The notes: generated by a model not told the origin, from the sequence alone. Counted from the first letter of the stretch, positions 28,739 to 42,704 are shown. The stretch: DNA of 64,000 nt from Margaritifera margaritifera (GCA_029931535.1 JAQPZY010001638.1:2752501-2816500), one strand, 5' to 3'. A program made the numbers and translations.

Positions 28739-30849
28739 CATTATGCCAGCTAATGGTGCTAATGGAGGTGTTTGGAAACTCGGCTTATTTCACCTAATTG
28801 TAATCTGCCTGTCTTATATGCTTAGTCTCTTGTTCCCAAAATCTCAATATGACCGTGTGCTCAATGTCAAACTCGTCAACATATCAGGAGTATTGCAGGA
28901 TAATACTTAGCTGTTGCATGACTGTGTCAGACACTCCCACCGCACTTCTTCAAAGAAAAGACACAAATCTTTGATGACCTTAAAGAGAAAAAGAAAAGCA
29001 AAATACTGACCATGAATGCGTCAATGATCACATAGCCGTGGCGTTAGAGAACAAGATATTGGACTCGTCATCGAACAAAAGTCTTTGGATGTGCCATGCG
29101 AATGTTATTGGGAGAGTGTAATACCTGTATGTACGGCCGCCTCAAGTAGTCATGTATACACTAAACATAGAGCAAGTGTCAAATTCCCGCCAAAATATTA
29201 ACATAATGTATGATTTACACTAGTACAAGTTAAGTGCGTGGTTGAAATATACATCGATTAAATTCTACGAATTAAAAAGAAAGTCATGTCCCCAACAATT
29301 TTGTGAGTTGTCCATACAAATAAATAATGTTGATCTGTTCTGATAACAATGATTGTTGAGTGGTATTACGGTAGATGTTGACCTTATTACCAAAGACATA
29401 GATGATCCCCATCCTTAATCTCGCCTCAACCGCCGGTCTGTTGTCACTCAATATCTCGTCTATCTCTTTGAAATAAAATCGTCATGTTCACAATAACGTC
29501 TTCTGCTTTAAGCGACCAAGTTGCTTGTGACTTATTAGAAATTTATCTCGGACCAATCCATTGATGCCGACTTAGTACAAAAAAATCTTTATCTTTAAAA
29601 TAGTAAATCATTTAACGTACTAGAAACAAAGAAAATATCGAGTACAGAAAGAGGACAAAGATCCCAACATGAGACAGCAAAGGGTTTCAAATTGTAGGAT
29701 TTCAGAGATGCAGCTAGTGCACTGTTTAAACGAGTGCTTCACTAAAACCTTATTTATATTTCCACATAATGCTTTTTTTGTGACAATTAAGAGTGCACAT
29801 TAAATACCTTGCCAGGCTAATCAACAATTTAGATTTTCTTTAACTTGTTAAATTACAAGTGAATCTGGTTATCAATATTTTCTAATCATGTTATTTTTCT
29901 CAGAAAATAACATCCAAAGTCTTTAAAATAGCCAGAGAACACAATAAAATTACTGTCATCCAAGAAATTAAGCGATGCCCACCTAACAAGCACTTGACAC
30001 TGATAACTGTACTTCCTATAAACTCTCCCCCCCCCCCACCCCACCCCACTTAGGTTATCCATCTGGTTTGGGTTTAATACGTAGAATTTTTTTTCTCAAC
30101 AATTAACTAATCAGTAAATCAAGAATTATATTTTGTGCATTTTATAGCTGCCAACTGAATTAAAATTTTAACTAAAGTGCTCGATGGAAAAATGCTGATA
30201 GTTATTGGTCGACAATAGAACTCGACAGTACCGGATATTAAACCTACCATTGCAGAGGTATCATGTAAGTATGGAACGAGTACTATACAGTAAACCACGA
30301 CATCAATATTACATCGCAACTTCAGAAAGCACGCGAGCACCATATGTCATAGATGCCGCCGTTCACTAAAAACTTTGTGAAACTTATGCCTGACCTTGTC
30401 TGTCTTCTGACACAAGATATCAAACACAAATAATATTTTACTTCTATAGACTGAGAACATGATATATGAATGATACTGTGTGGTGATATTGATGCACACT
30501 GATTAAAACACCGTAAAATAATATTACATAATATATCAAATTAAAAATATTACAAAGAGGTAAGTATGATTACAAAAGATATTGAAATCATAAGCACAGG
30601 CATATGTTAAAGCCCACCCAGATTCCATGCCCCAAACCGATCACGTCTGCTTTCTCTTTAGCTCTTGACTAACCCTGCCTAATAATGTCGTCTGGTTCCC
30701 TTTGAGTCGTCTGCTAAATGTCCAAATCATCCGTAAATCAGGAATATGTCCCAGACCATCTACAGCTGCCGACTTAATGCAAAACTTTTCTCCAAAATCT
30801 CAAACGGAGGACAAAGCCGGGAATCAACCCCTCTGTCAGACCCTTATTA
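28739..30849. other. Non-coding stretch, nothing recognised
   Basis: AT-rich sequence with a C run at about 30027-30039. No coding segment is supported. Confidence 0.45.
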
Positions 30850-31450
30850 TTTCTGCATCTATCAATAGTCCTTTCTGCGCGGAATGAAACATCCACTTGA
30901 GTCTGTTTTGAATGAGAATGAAGGTCCCTCTCATTATTAGTTACGATTTGAAACTAATTTCCATTGAGACCGATATCTGCAAAGGGCGTGGGTTGTTCGC
31001 ATGGGAATCAGCGATTGTTCGCTTCGTTGGACATTTGTGTCCTTTATTCTCACTGTTTACTATTTGTTCCAATAGAAGCAATCTATTAGAAAGTATAATG
31101 TAGTGGATTATTTTATTGGGTGTCTGACAAGTGCTTAGAGGAATTAAGGGATGCTAAATACATTCTGGAGCGATGATGGCAATGTGATAATGTCAACAGC
31201 GTGAGTTATGAAACGCTTCCTTTGTGACAACATTATGATTTATGCGGATTTAGATTCACCTCTGCCATGTCGGACAGTATAACCATGCTAATAGTAAGGG
31301 CATGTGGAAACAACGGACAGAAGAGCGCGCTGAGGGCGGGAACTTTGACATCTGACGGACGGTCCACGGGTCAGGTTATGTCATTATTTATTTAAACCTG
31401 GAATAAATTTTACGGATACTGTCAACTATTGTGAGCTGAGTATCAATTTA
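30850..31450. promoter_or_regulatory. Candidate regulatory element with an NK2-like site
   Basis: This is a repeat-free block with balanced composition. It carries GGATTA (31105-31110, Otx/Pitx type), ACAAGTGCTT (31127-31136, NK2 type), CCTTTGTG (31219-31226, Sox/TCF type) and ATGCTAAT (31285-31292, POU type). The density of motifs suggests a distal developmental enhancer, possibly of the NK2.2 gene 20 kb away. This rests on motif reading only. Confidence 0.25.
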
Positions 31451-32769
31451 TTTGTATTCAGCTGTCAATATTATCCTATTTTGTTGTTATGTATTGTTAT
31501 TATGATTATTATTATTATTATTATCAGTGTTGCTACTTATTGTTGTAGTTGATGTTGTTAAAGCTATTCAGCTATATTGGTAACTAAATAAAAGACACAA
31601 TGTATCATAACTAGCAAAGTGCGTTCAGTTTGTTTTGGATATTTTCCTGAACTAAAAAAATAGATTTCAGTTTATAAAAAATAGGATTTAAAAAAAAAAT
31701 AGTTTTAATTTTAGACCATCTGTATGTTACATGCATTTATAGTTTCTAGCTATCAATCTATAACTGTTTGATCAGTGGATTGTTCGAATACGAGTAAAAT
31801 CCCATTAGAAAGATGACATTATTAAGTTCCCACTTTAGAATATTCTGTATACTTCCATGGTAAATGACATTGCTTGAATAATCTGTAATAATAAATCTGA
31901 TTAACGTAATTTAAATAATAAATATTTTAAAAAAATTTTATTTACTCAAGAAGTCTATGGGATTTTCAAAACTGTAAGCTTATTGATGGTCATTGACTAA
32001 AACATGTATCTATAGGATTTACCTAAGAAGTGCTTGTTGCGTGTAATAAAAAAATAACAAATTCTTTTCTTTGATCTTGTACTTTATATATCTCTTATTA
32101 AGAAAGTGATACCAATTTTGAACTATAAACTTGTACACTCGGGATAAACCTAAAGGATTCCGAACTTTTGTACAGTGCATAAACGAGATAACTGGTCTGG
32201 TGATCATATAATTCTGAGCTCGAGTTTTAGTGTAATTTTTTTTTTAATTCTCACCCGATCAAAAATAAAGTTTAAAAACAAAGTTAACTTCCTTCGAATG
32301 TGTTCGGCACAGAACGTCATGTTTTACTCTGGTTCAAACTCAACATTTCCATAATTTCTTGACCTGATTTTTTAAATATTATTATTATAACTTTTACACC
32401 GCCCAGCTTTTGCTATCTTTCTCGAATTCTAACGAATCTATGAACCAATTTTTTCGAGGATCTTTCTTGAAACTGTTACTAAATTTGTACACTTCATATT
32501 TTGAGACGTCTAAACCTTCATGCATGGAATTTATTTCGTTATTGTTGGTGATGAGCAAACTCAGTTTCATAGGACAGGTTAAACATTTGCTATTTATTGA
32601 CAATTTTTGTAATTGTTTTAGTAAATATGGAACACGATGACGTGGAGAATAAAAAATACAATTTCTACTAAAATCGAGGAGGTGCGTGTATAGACAGAGA
32701 CTGACGAGGAAAAAATAAAGTTATATTGATATATTTTAAGCTCAATCGACTAAAATTCAGGATACAGAT
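31451..32769. other. Non-coding stretch, nothing recognised
   Basis: A short (ATT)n tract lies at about 31499-31523. No gene is seen. Confidence 0.45.
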
Positions 32770-32810
32770 TTATCACTCTAATAATATTAATAATAATTTT
32801 AGTTATAATT

Positions 32811-32865
<55 letters not shown>

Positions 32866-32872
32866 TGATGAT
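32770..32872. repeat. (AAT)n microsatellite
   Basis: Imperfect then pure (AAT)n, ending with GATGATGAT. Confidence 0.9.
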
Positions 32873-32947
32873 AAAATATGAATATATTTCTGATTTTCCT
32901 GTCGAATTAACAAATGTTTTGATATATGAACCGACACATTGACATAT

Positions 32948-32951
<4 letters not shown>

Positions 32952-33046
<95 letters not shown>

Positions 33047-33082
33047 GTGTGTGGGTGGGTGGGTGGGTGGGTGTGTGTCTGT
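32952..33082. repeat. (TA)n followed by (GGTG)n
   Basis: A long (TA)n tract is followed by GTGTGTG and five GGGT units. Confidence 0.95.
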
Positions 33083-33181
33083 GAATTTATTTTACTTAAT
33101 ATACAATAAGAATCATTTTCTTAAAAACAACTATCATTTCAATTAAAATAATGTACCATTAGCATCTTATTAGTATTGATC

Positions 33182-33215
<34 letters not shown>

Positions 33216-35041
33216 TGATGATCCGCTCAACTTGTATCAATCAAGTATCAATTTATCATACTTTTTTTTTGTTTCATATACCAAACATATTTCTTATACT
33301 AATCTAATTTAGTGTTCATCATTAGATTTGTCGATTATAGAAATTTACGATCCATAATTTTACTATGATGCCATCGCTTGCATTCGACCATTGGAAAACA
33401 GCTAACTGGATTTGGTGGTTCATTTGAAGAGGTGATTTACTCAGTGTTTATCGGTTGAGGACCTTTGACTTTGATGATAGATAAAATCCTTACAGACGAC
33501 TATTTTTCTTTTAAAGGACTAAACGTTTATCACAAATATCATGTTAATAATCATTTCCAAGATTTCGCAAAATACATTTTGGAAATTCCACGATTGTAAC
33601 ATTTGAAAATTTAAGGAAAGATGCAGGATAAGATCAGAGTAAACAGAATACTTTCACTCACCGAAAACGGTGCTCGCGCCTATATATTTAAATCATGTAT
33701 GCAATTAATTCACAAGTAACCTAATATTCTAGGCATCTCGGTTTTCTGTTATATCGGTGACTAAGATGGAAGTTCCCTTTAATTAGTATATTCAACATAA
33801 CTTTCCCAATGGTGCATAGTTGAATATACCAGCGTGATTTGTTCAACGAAATGAAATTTTTTTGACAAATAAAGTCTGCACGAATTGTCAATTATGATGT
33901 AATGGTATTTGTCTTGTATGCCTTTACATAGAAAAACATGCATTTAATTCTTGTAAACCACATTTAGCAGGGTCGAAATGTAGTCTGAGTTCGTGAGTAG
34001 GTTCGGCACCATGAACGGGTAATCAAACGACCTCACCCTTCAAGAGGTATGTTCCGTAATCTGTTAATGCACTCAAATGTATTTCGTAAATCCAGCTTTC
34101 TACATACTTGACTTACATTAATGAGTTGACTTTAATGTTCTTCAAAACTATTTGCTTTTGAATTTACAGGTTTTATGAAATGTATGATTTTTAAAAATAT
34201 TTTTTTTGGTGATAAATGAACACCAGTTTAGACATGGTCGGTTCCGCAAAGTCATTTGCTGTCATAATAAAAATAATAATAAACCAAAAAAAGAGAACGT
34301 AACTTTCAACTTCATTCAATATATTCGATATATAAGTACTAGTTCGTCTTTATATCAAGCCTAAAAATAATAGTATCACAATATAATTTTAAGACTGCAT
34401 TATGACGCTTTACCAAACGCTTTTTAAACGATAAAAATAAACAAGGGGTGGTTAAGTCCGACAGTAACAATAGTTATTTTGCGATAGAAGTGGAAATCAG
34501 TAACTTTCACTTAAGCGAAATCCAACGTTTCATTTAAAATAAACTGTAGCATTTTCTCATGTTGTTTGTAAATCTTGTTTTTCTGAAAATCAAATTCCAG
34601 TAGAGATAAACAACTGATAATAAATTATGTAAAACTTCGAATACCAGTCTTTGATACTTTTAATTCGCTATTTCATTAGGGGATAATTCTGATTCAGAGA
34701 GCTATATTAGATCAGAATGTGGTTATACCAACTGATAAATGTTGCAATTTAAAACATGAAGGCAACGAATCAAAGCATCCAGAAAGACCTTAAAAACTAA
34801 GCCTTATTAGGTTGCCCAAGATTTACTGCCAACTCTCGAGCAAACAAGATTACATAGAACATTTGCCTCGGGTAAAAGGATCTGCGGCATATCATTTACG
34901 CATTGATTGCTCAGAGTTATATCTGGGATTTGGCACTGAAAATCACAACATACAAGCACGGTCGTTACTACGGGTCTGGACGTCGTATTGGCCCAATATT
35001 TAGTCGAAGTCTTTGGGAACATGCAAGCATATAAGCTGTAT
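33083..35041. other. Non-coding stretch, nothing recognised
   Basis: A (TTA)n tract lies at about 33187-33215. Only chance frames are seen. Confidence 0.45.
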
Positions 35042-35069
35042 GTCACACACACACACACACGTTTGTGTG

Positions 35070-35163
<94 letters not shown>
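35042..35163. repeat. (CA)n-(TA)n compound microsatellite
   Basis: A short (CA)n, a GTTTGTGTG interruption, then a long pure (TA)n. Confidence 0.95.
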
Positions 35164-35165
<2 letters not shown>

Positions 35166-36153
35166 ATCGCGTTGTTTTTCTCACTGCGCATGGTTCCGTC
35201 ATTTGTCTTTAGCTTGGAATTAGGTCAAATCAATTTGTAACTCCCCACTGATGACACGTATTTACACGGATTACCATACCTTTAATTACTTTTTACCCAT
35301 TTGTGTTATTCGGACCCCAACACAAAATAGACATGTAGTTTATACAGTTTGATACTGTTTCTAATCTGATCTTTTACAGTTATTTAGCTCTTTTATTTTT
35401 TGTAGATTTCTCCTCAACTAGTGAATATTAGGTCAGATATAATCGAGCTTCCATTTTTATTTCTATTGAAGATCTTTAAAACAATTTTAAAATGTTTGAG
35501 TGGACATGAATTTGGTTTTATATGATAGGTAACCAAATGAACAGGTGTCATCCAGTTTACTTACTGTCGTCTGCAGTGTTTGATCGTCTGCCACCAAGAA
35601 GATCACCGACCGACAATGAAAGCAAACAACAGCGCGCCAAGTACCTCTGGCTATGCAACCAGTACCCTTCTTAACTTCGTTTAAGTTGATTTATGCCCTA
35701 AATACATCTTAAAATTTTAATAATGTCTGTCAGCATTAAATGCTTACAATGAAGCTGAATTCATAATCAAACATTTGAGTGTTATGTTTCTTTTGTTTTA
35801 GCTAAGAAGGATATTTAATTAATAATAACACAGTTAGAAGCGGAAGTATGACTGTCTTGTAGAAGACTTTACATTATGCAATGTCATCATTATGCAAAAT
35901 TTAAGCATTTTCACCAGGGCTCGAAACTAGCCCGACGATCAATTGGGTAAATGCAAGTTGAAGTTTTTACCCTCCTAACTTAAAACACACATACATACAC
36001 GCAGTAAACCATACTTTATAAACCTATCTCTGATAAATCAAGTATAAAAACCACCCGGTTGTTCTTTGATCCACAAAGTTCGGAATAGAGCCTGTTCTAT
36101 TCTGTTCACGTGTTTAAAAATCTTGGTCTCATTGAATAATAAAAGATCGCATC
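35164..36153. other. Non-coding stretch, nothing recognised
   Basis: No coding, RNA or transposon signal is recognised. Confidence 0.45.
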
Positions 36154-36265
36154 ATAAAAGTCATTGTTCAATTTTTAGAACTAAATTTTTTAAAAAGTCA
36201 TTGTTCAATTTTTAGAACTAAATTTTTTAAAAAGTCATTGTTCAATTTTTAGAACTAAATTTTTT
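36154..36265. repeat. Three-copy tandem repeat of about 37 bp
   Basis: AAAGTCATTGTTCAATTTTT followed by AGAACTAAATTTTTTAA occurs three times with almost no divergence, so the expansion is recent. Confidence 0.85.
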
Positions 36266-36364
36266 TAATTGGCACTATAAAGCCAGTATTGTGCTGATGT
36301 GCCGGTGAACCCTATACATAGATAGTTAAATTAACCCACAGGTGCATATCCGGGATCCGGGTAC

Positions 36365-36367
<3 letters not shown>

Positions 36368-36433
<66 letters not shown>
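36368..36433. repeat. (GA)n microsatellite
   Basis: A pure (GA)n run of about 33 units. Confidence 0.95.
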
Positions 36434-36435
<2 letters not shown>

Positions 36436-36549
36436 ATTCGGCCATGGCTCTATCTTTTACTCTCTTTGACTTCGACAATCAATATAAAAAGTACAGATCG
36501 AGTTTCTGATATCTTCCACATTAGCATTTTTCATGTTCATGAACATTGA

Positions 36550-36551
<2 letters not shown>

Positions 36552-36595
<44 letters not shown>
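36552..36595. repeat. (TG)n microsatellite
   Basis: A pure (TG)n run. Confidence 0.95.
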
Positions 36596-36597
<2 letters not shown>

Positions 36598-38236
36598 CTT
36601 TCTTCAAAGAGTGATCATTCAAGGGACTATACCAAATAGTTTACACAGCGAAAACGCGTTTTTTTTTGTTTTTTTTTTAACCCTGATCGTGGAAGCCCTA
36701 CTTTCAATATTTGCACTTTACCTTCTGGAACGCAAATAAATCGATGTAACGATGCAATGATTTTGATGCAACTGAAATTAGCACTTTTCTTTATTGCTAA
36801 AACTTGATTTGTACAATTATTATTGCATTATGAACATTTAAATATTTATCTATACTAGGAACAACAAAATTGTTAGAAAATAACAACAAATAACTTTTGT
36901 TCCTACTGGTTCACGAAAAAGAAAACTAAGAGAAAAAAAATAAAAAAACAAATAAAAAAAAAACGCTGAATAATCGTGGTTGGTAGTATAAGCTTCACTG
37001 ATCCAGTGGCATTTTCATGCGATCTGTAAAAAAAAAGGTGTTAAATCTGTGAAATAATTTTTCCAGATAACGTCAAAGGGGATAGTGCACTATTATAAAA
37101 TGCTGTATCTTTAACCTTGAAGGAAGGTAAACTGCAATATCAAAGAAGACGGATATAGATAGGTGTTAGTGAGAGAGAAAAGAACGCACAATAAAGTTGA
37201 TTTAAATGACCACCTGATCAACGAATCCTTGCATGTTTAACACTTTAAGTCTAGTGCATGCAATTTGGGGTGTTTAAACTTTCAACGAACCTCGTGACCG
37301 TCACTGGGATAAAACTTTACGAGTCGGATTTTAAATGAATTACCATTTCGCATCATTATTTATCTGGTGTGAAAATCCTTTTAATCGCTACGTAATACTG
37401 GAATTAAGGATTACATAATAGTAAATTAGAAGGGACCGACATGACCCTAATATATTAGCAAAACGCATGCTAGTTGTCCCGGAATTCATGACGGCATTAG
37501 TTTTTATGGCTTTTTTTTATATTTAAAATAATTTGTCAAGGGACGTATACAAATTGCATCGCATTGTCTGAAAACTGCACAAGATCAAAACCAGGATGTG
37601 CGTTGATATATGACAAAGGGCAAAACACAAAATATAGCAACGTTTTCAAATGGATTAATTTTCTTTTCTTTTTTCTTATTTATTTATTTATTTGCTTATT
37701 TTCTTTTATTTTTAAATACTATTTACCTATAAATATTTATAATAGTGCTGTTTATAAGACTGGATTAAGGAATTAATTTTCACTGTATTTTGCCGCTTTT
37801 GAAGCCCATATTTTATCACTTTATAGAAATTAGTTACAGTGTAGTTTTTGTTTAACTTCTAGTACTTTTAAAACGCTATCTTTCGAGAGTGAATTTCATT
37901 GGTCCATACCATTTAATTTGATTTTATTTCATACGTTTCACTGGCCTTTTAAAATGAATTATGCAAGCACTAATACTTCGATTCACAACGTCATTTGTAC
38001 TAATTGTTAAATGTTCTTGTAAATAAATGTTGATTATCTTTGGCATATTGTAGAAATGATGAGATTTATATAACTATCTTCATCAATTATTTATTTATTA
38101 TTAAGTCATTATGTTGTCAAATTCTGAATTTATTTGGAATGAATGCAAATTCATAGAAATTGCACCATACACAATTAGACACCCGGCCCGATGTACAAAA
38201 TTATTCATTAGTAAATTAAGTTAATTACCTAGATAC
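36596..38236. other. Non-coding stretch, nothing recognised
   Basis: A- and T-rich runs occur at about 36655-36680 and 36930-36963. No gene is supported. Confidence 0.45.
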
Positions 38237-38300
38237 AGTAAAACGTCGATTATCCGGACTCATCGGGGGAAAGAGATTTCTTCAGATACTCAGTCGTCTG
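38237..38300 (+). repeat. Possible pogo/Tigger-like terminus
   Basis: CAGTAAAACGTCGATTATCC followed by GGACTCATCGGGG closely resembles the ends of Tigger/pogo DNA transposons. No opposite end was located. Confidence 0.4.
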
Positions 38301-40026
38301 GATGATCGATTTTTTTTTCAAAAAGAAGAACGGTGACTGATGGAATAATAACATGGGTGTGATAGACAGTCGTTTTATCTGAAGTCTTTTCATCGTCGCA
38401 AGCCACAGGCGAAAATCATGTATTCAAATACAGCTCCGCAACAGCGGAACCTCTCCTTTGCAGAACGTGAATGTCATTGATACAAATCTAAAGGAAAATT
38501 GGTGTCAGCCGATTGTTTTCAATGTTAACCTGATCATCTGAAGCAAAATTTATATACATTTTGTGAGTATCAAAATTTTTTTCTGCTGATTTGAAAATGG
38601 ATACCTTGTTGGACGTTAGCTAATTCATAACTGTTACCATGTAGACTGTTGTTGTCAGTACTTCTCAGTCAATCCAGATGCAATGAATATCATCGTAATA
38701 ATTATTGACACTTACGTTGCTCATTTCTGTGTGTTTTTGTTGCACATCAAAGAAATACTTAGTTGATTATGTAACTGTTGACTCAGTTGAAGGACATGGG
38801 AATAAACAATATTTGACAGTCCTTCATGTGTGATCTTCTCAATTGCCGAGTTGTGCTTCTTTTTTGTATTACTTTCTACAGTCTTTTTACACAGTATCTA
38901 AACACTTTTCTTTTAAAACAAATAAGCACGCAAATGACCAATCAGGTGACGATTCAGATGTCTGTTCTCCCGAAGTAGCGGAGAAAGGGACACAACTCGG
39001 TTTGTAATCATTTAATACCTTCAATTTGCCATTCAGGGTCAAGCCACAGAGTTAACCCATCTATTTCGATATTTATTTCTATGTAGGACAGGGACAGTTT
39101 TTCTCACCTACCTAATCCTATCTAATATCAGAGAAATATTTGACCGAAATGAAAATAAATATGGTCCACTTCAAGTGTAAGATACGGTATGACAAGGTAC
39201 CTGCTGACTGTATGTCCCGTAATGTCCTGCTGAGTACTGTCGTGGAACACAACAGAACAAGTGTATGGACATGTCCTTCCATCTTTATTAGGTTTGCAAA
39301 ACTAAATTGAAACCTTGAATTGAAAAACGGACCTTTGGGCATATCTCATAAGAATGAACCAAACATACACTGTGAGTTACTTGCCATGTAACAGATACAC
39401 CCTAAAACGGACACTTATTGAAGAGTTTCTCTTTCGTTTGATACCATTATTTGGTAAGGTTTTATCATACCTTTCAGATTTGTTACGATCGCTTTATATG
39501 GTTAAGAGAAATTTGAATTGCATTTGAATATCTGAAAAGTTTTCATATGACAGCTTCATAATCATATCCCTAAAACGTTTGTGGCATTGAAGATGCTTCC
39601 ACATATATAAAATCGACATGACATATACTGGAAATCATTTTTCCCACCCGAGTCCATGTCCAAGTGCAATAATTTCGGATACTATTCATATGAAAATTTG
39701 CCCTTTTCAGCTTCAGTAGGCAGGAAACTTGACTTTGATTGAAAAACTGTTAAGGACATTGTTTATAAAAGAAAAGCTCGGAACCACTATTCAAACCAGC
39801 TATTCGTTATAATTGTGAGGTCAAAGCAGTTAATTTAAAATCCCGTATTTAAATAAATGATTTGATGTATGTGGAATCGCATCCAGTCAACTAATCAGAC
39901 TAGACTAGGTCTAATGTCCACATTTTTACTGGTTAAAAAAAAAAAACATTTAAAAACCAATCCAGAAAGCGGCGTGACGCTTTTAAGCGATCGGTTTGAT
40001 TCCAGGGCTCTTGTACGCGCGAGGGT
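38301..40026. other. Non-coding stretch, nothing recognised
   Basis: No convincing coding segment or element beyond the flanking transposon ends. Confidence 0.4.
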
Positions 40027-40212
40027 AAGTTTGGTTTGGTTTAGTGTTTTACGGCACATCAACACTTGAGAGTTTATATCGTGCCGAGGTAATTGCAATA
40101 GAGCGACTTGTCCATGGAAACACCACGGTAGCCGACCCAGGCTGAACTGATGGTAGGATTCGAACCCTCTGGTCGTGAATCCGGCTCGCTAACCATTAAG
40201 CATCCTCTGCTG
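40027..40212 (-). mobile_element. tRNA-derived SINE
   Basis: On the minus strand an A-box-like TGCTTAATGGTTAGCGAGCC is followed by a B-box, GGGTTCGAATCC (40156-40167). The body has a block (40107-40134) related to the SINE at 21.6 kb, and a tail segment with GTTTGGTTTAGTGTTTTACG on the plus strand. It cannot fold as an intact tRNA. Confidence 0.65.
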
Positions 40213-41299
40213 TGACTGCTTATCTAAGTTTTATGATTTCCTTCGAGTTCTCCGATTTTCTCCACCACAGAATTGCACATCACGCCAACATTTTCAGAGC
40301 CACCGAAAGACATGTTATACAAGTGACGTAACAAAATTAATCAATAAATAAAGTTTAAGTTTAAAAGCTCCAGGTCCAGCAGCTATTAAAACAAAAAAAG
40401 CGTTGAGTGGATTGTTTTTGGCTGTATAGCTCTCTCTTTCTTTCCTCAAGAAATATCTAGTAAAAGAACATGTCTTACAGTTTGGTAATGAACCAGATTA
40501 ATGAAAAACTAAGACAACGACTTAACAGGATTTAGTTGCTGTGCAGAATCAACTAAAATCAATTAAAAACGTTATAGGATCACACCCCTTAACATATTAA
40601 GTGGGGTTTTAGTCTCGGTCACGCCCTTTCCATTTCTTCCGCTTTCATCTTTTTTTCACACTGTGTCAAACGCTTTTTGTAATTTTGGTCCCTGATTGAA
40701 CCATTCAGGTAATAAGTGTTCTTTAGTGAAATCAATAGGAAGAAGGTCACAATAAATGTAGCTCTCGCATCAGCCTTTTAAGGCTTTATGGCCCCAAAAT
40801 CTACGACCTGGTGAGATTCTGTCACGAAAAGTGTCTACTTTACTGATAATCCATTTATTTGATATGTCTATGATGGCAGCATTGGATAATAGAGGGGTAA
40901 TTAAGAAAATCTTAACGAGCCGAGATCACACTATCATCGACACTATTTAACATAGCAGTTTGACAGATAGAACACCGGAATAGTGTCAGTAAAGCTCATA
41001 TAATTAAGCGAAATTTAGAACCAGGCTGTGTTTTAATGTCAAAAGGAGAGCACTACTACAAATAAATGTCGCATTGAATACTCTCTGGTTGTCGTTAAAT
41101 AAGATGTCCACAACTCATTTATTTTCCGTACTATAAAGAAACATTATTTTACATTCACAATGTAATTCTGGATTTTCTTCTAATTTTAAAGCAAATATAG
41201 ACATGTAATACAACTCGGTGTTTAATTTTGAGGATTTTCTAACAGTGAAAATAATGTAGAAATTAAAAACCGTGCTCTAAAAAGCCATTGACATCAATC
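40213..41299. other. Non-coding stretch, nothing recognised
   Basis: Only short chance frames are seen. Confidence 0.4.
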
Positions 41300-41521
41300 T
41301 ACCGTATTTACTAGCTTATAAGTTTAATCCAACTGCAAACTGCACACACCCAGATCTGCAGTCACATAATGCGCCGGCAGATATGGGTCTATGTAGTTTG
41401 TTAGGAGAAATCAGTTTAACAAACACAATAGGTCCTGATCTGAAGGCGCATTATTCGACGGTAGATCAGGGTCAATGTGGTTTGCAGTTAGGCTCGACTT
41501 ATAAGCGAGTAAACGACAGTA
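41300..41521 (+). mobile_element. Double-hairpin MITE, full copy
   Basis: The left end is TACCGTATTTACTAGCTTAT and the right end ATAAGCGAGTAAACGACAGT plus A. Two hairpins and the spacer TTAGGAGAAATCAGTTTAAC are present, in plus orientation. It is flanked by TA, but the target duplication was not resolved. Confidence 0.85.
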
Positions 41522-42146
41522 ATCTCATTCTTGCGATTATCCCTAATGGTTGGTAACTCGATTGGGATAATGTAACATATGGACTGGTGGTAGAATTTGA
41601 AAATTTCACTTTGGGAGAAGGGGTGGTTTTGGGTGGGGCTGGTCAACATGTTAGGAGCTGACAACAATGATAGTTTGAGGTCAAAGTAAGGATCACAAAA
41701 AGTGTAGTCATTACTGGCTTTCTAATGTAAGAGCGAAAAGTACGTCACAAAAAGTGTAGTCATTACTGGCTTAACGTAAGGGTGAAAAGTACGTCACAAT
41801 TTATGAAATTAGGTTAAAATCTTATTCATCATATTTAGAGCTGATGTCGTTAATGATCTACAGGTTTACGCAAAGATAACCTTAAGTTTTTGCACACACT
41901 TAAGTCAATGTGACTGCAATTCAGTAAATATTCAAACCTAAGAAAGTATTTGACTACCGTATATACGTACAAATAGGTAAGCTGTCCTGAAGAAAAAAAA
42001 ATTCAACCAATCTGCCCCTTTCCATCCAAGATTCCACTCTGGGCCTAAATGGTTATTCAGAATAAATGTACTGATGAAACAGAATTTAGTACAAGATATT
42101 GTATAACAAGAATAACGTTAAATTAACTTTTTCTTTCAGGAATCCT
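41522..42146. other. Non-coding stretch with a two-copy 52-bp repeat
   Basis: TCACAAAAAGTGTAGTCATT recurs at 41693 and 41745, with slightly diverged remainders. No gene is recognised. Confidence 0.6.
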
Positions 42147-42161
42147 AAAAATAAAATAAAA

Positions 42162-42216
<55 letters not shown>

Positions 42217-42240
42217 AAATAAAAATAAAAAAATAAAAAA
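42147..42240. repeat. (AAAT)n microsatellite
   Basis: A pure AAAT-type tetranucleotide run with A-rich ends. Confidence 0.95.
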
Positions 42241-42701
42241 ACTTTTGTAATGGGTTTGTCATCAGTACCAGACAAACCTAGGGTGGAACTACTCTTACAG
42301 AGCGAGGTTTTAGTAATACTCAAAATCCGTATTGGTTTAATGTTAATAAACATCTTTCAAATGTTCATTTTAAATGGAGAAAAAAAAAATGCAAAATAAA
42401 AAAAAAAAAAAAAGCCCAAAATGTTTATTTTTCGGGAGAAAAATTTAATTTTTGGTTAATACCTCAATTTAAAATTAAAAAGATCTTTGAGTAATTCAGA
42501 GATATAGACTTCATTCATTAAGGCACATTGAGATATCACAGTTTTTCCATTGAAGAGCCTGTTAACAAAAGCACTGAAAAGAAATATTTTTCTTGACTCC
42601 AACCTTGTCAATAGAAACAGCCATTCCAAAAATAATTGTTGTTAAAGTTCAAACATTCTCTACAGAATTTAAGTCTACTGATCTATTGGTACGCATATTG
42701 A

Positions 42702-42704
<3 letters not shown>

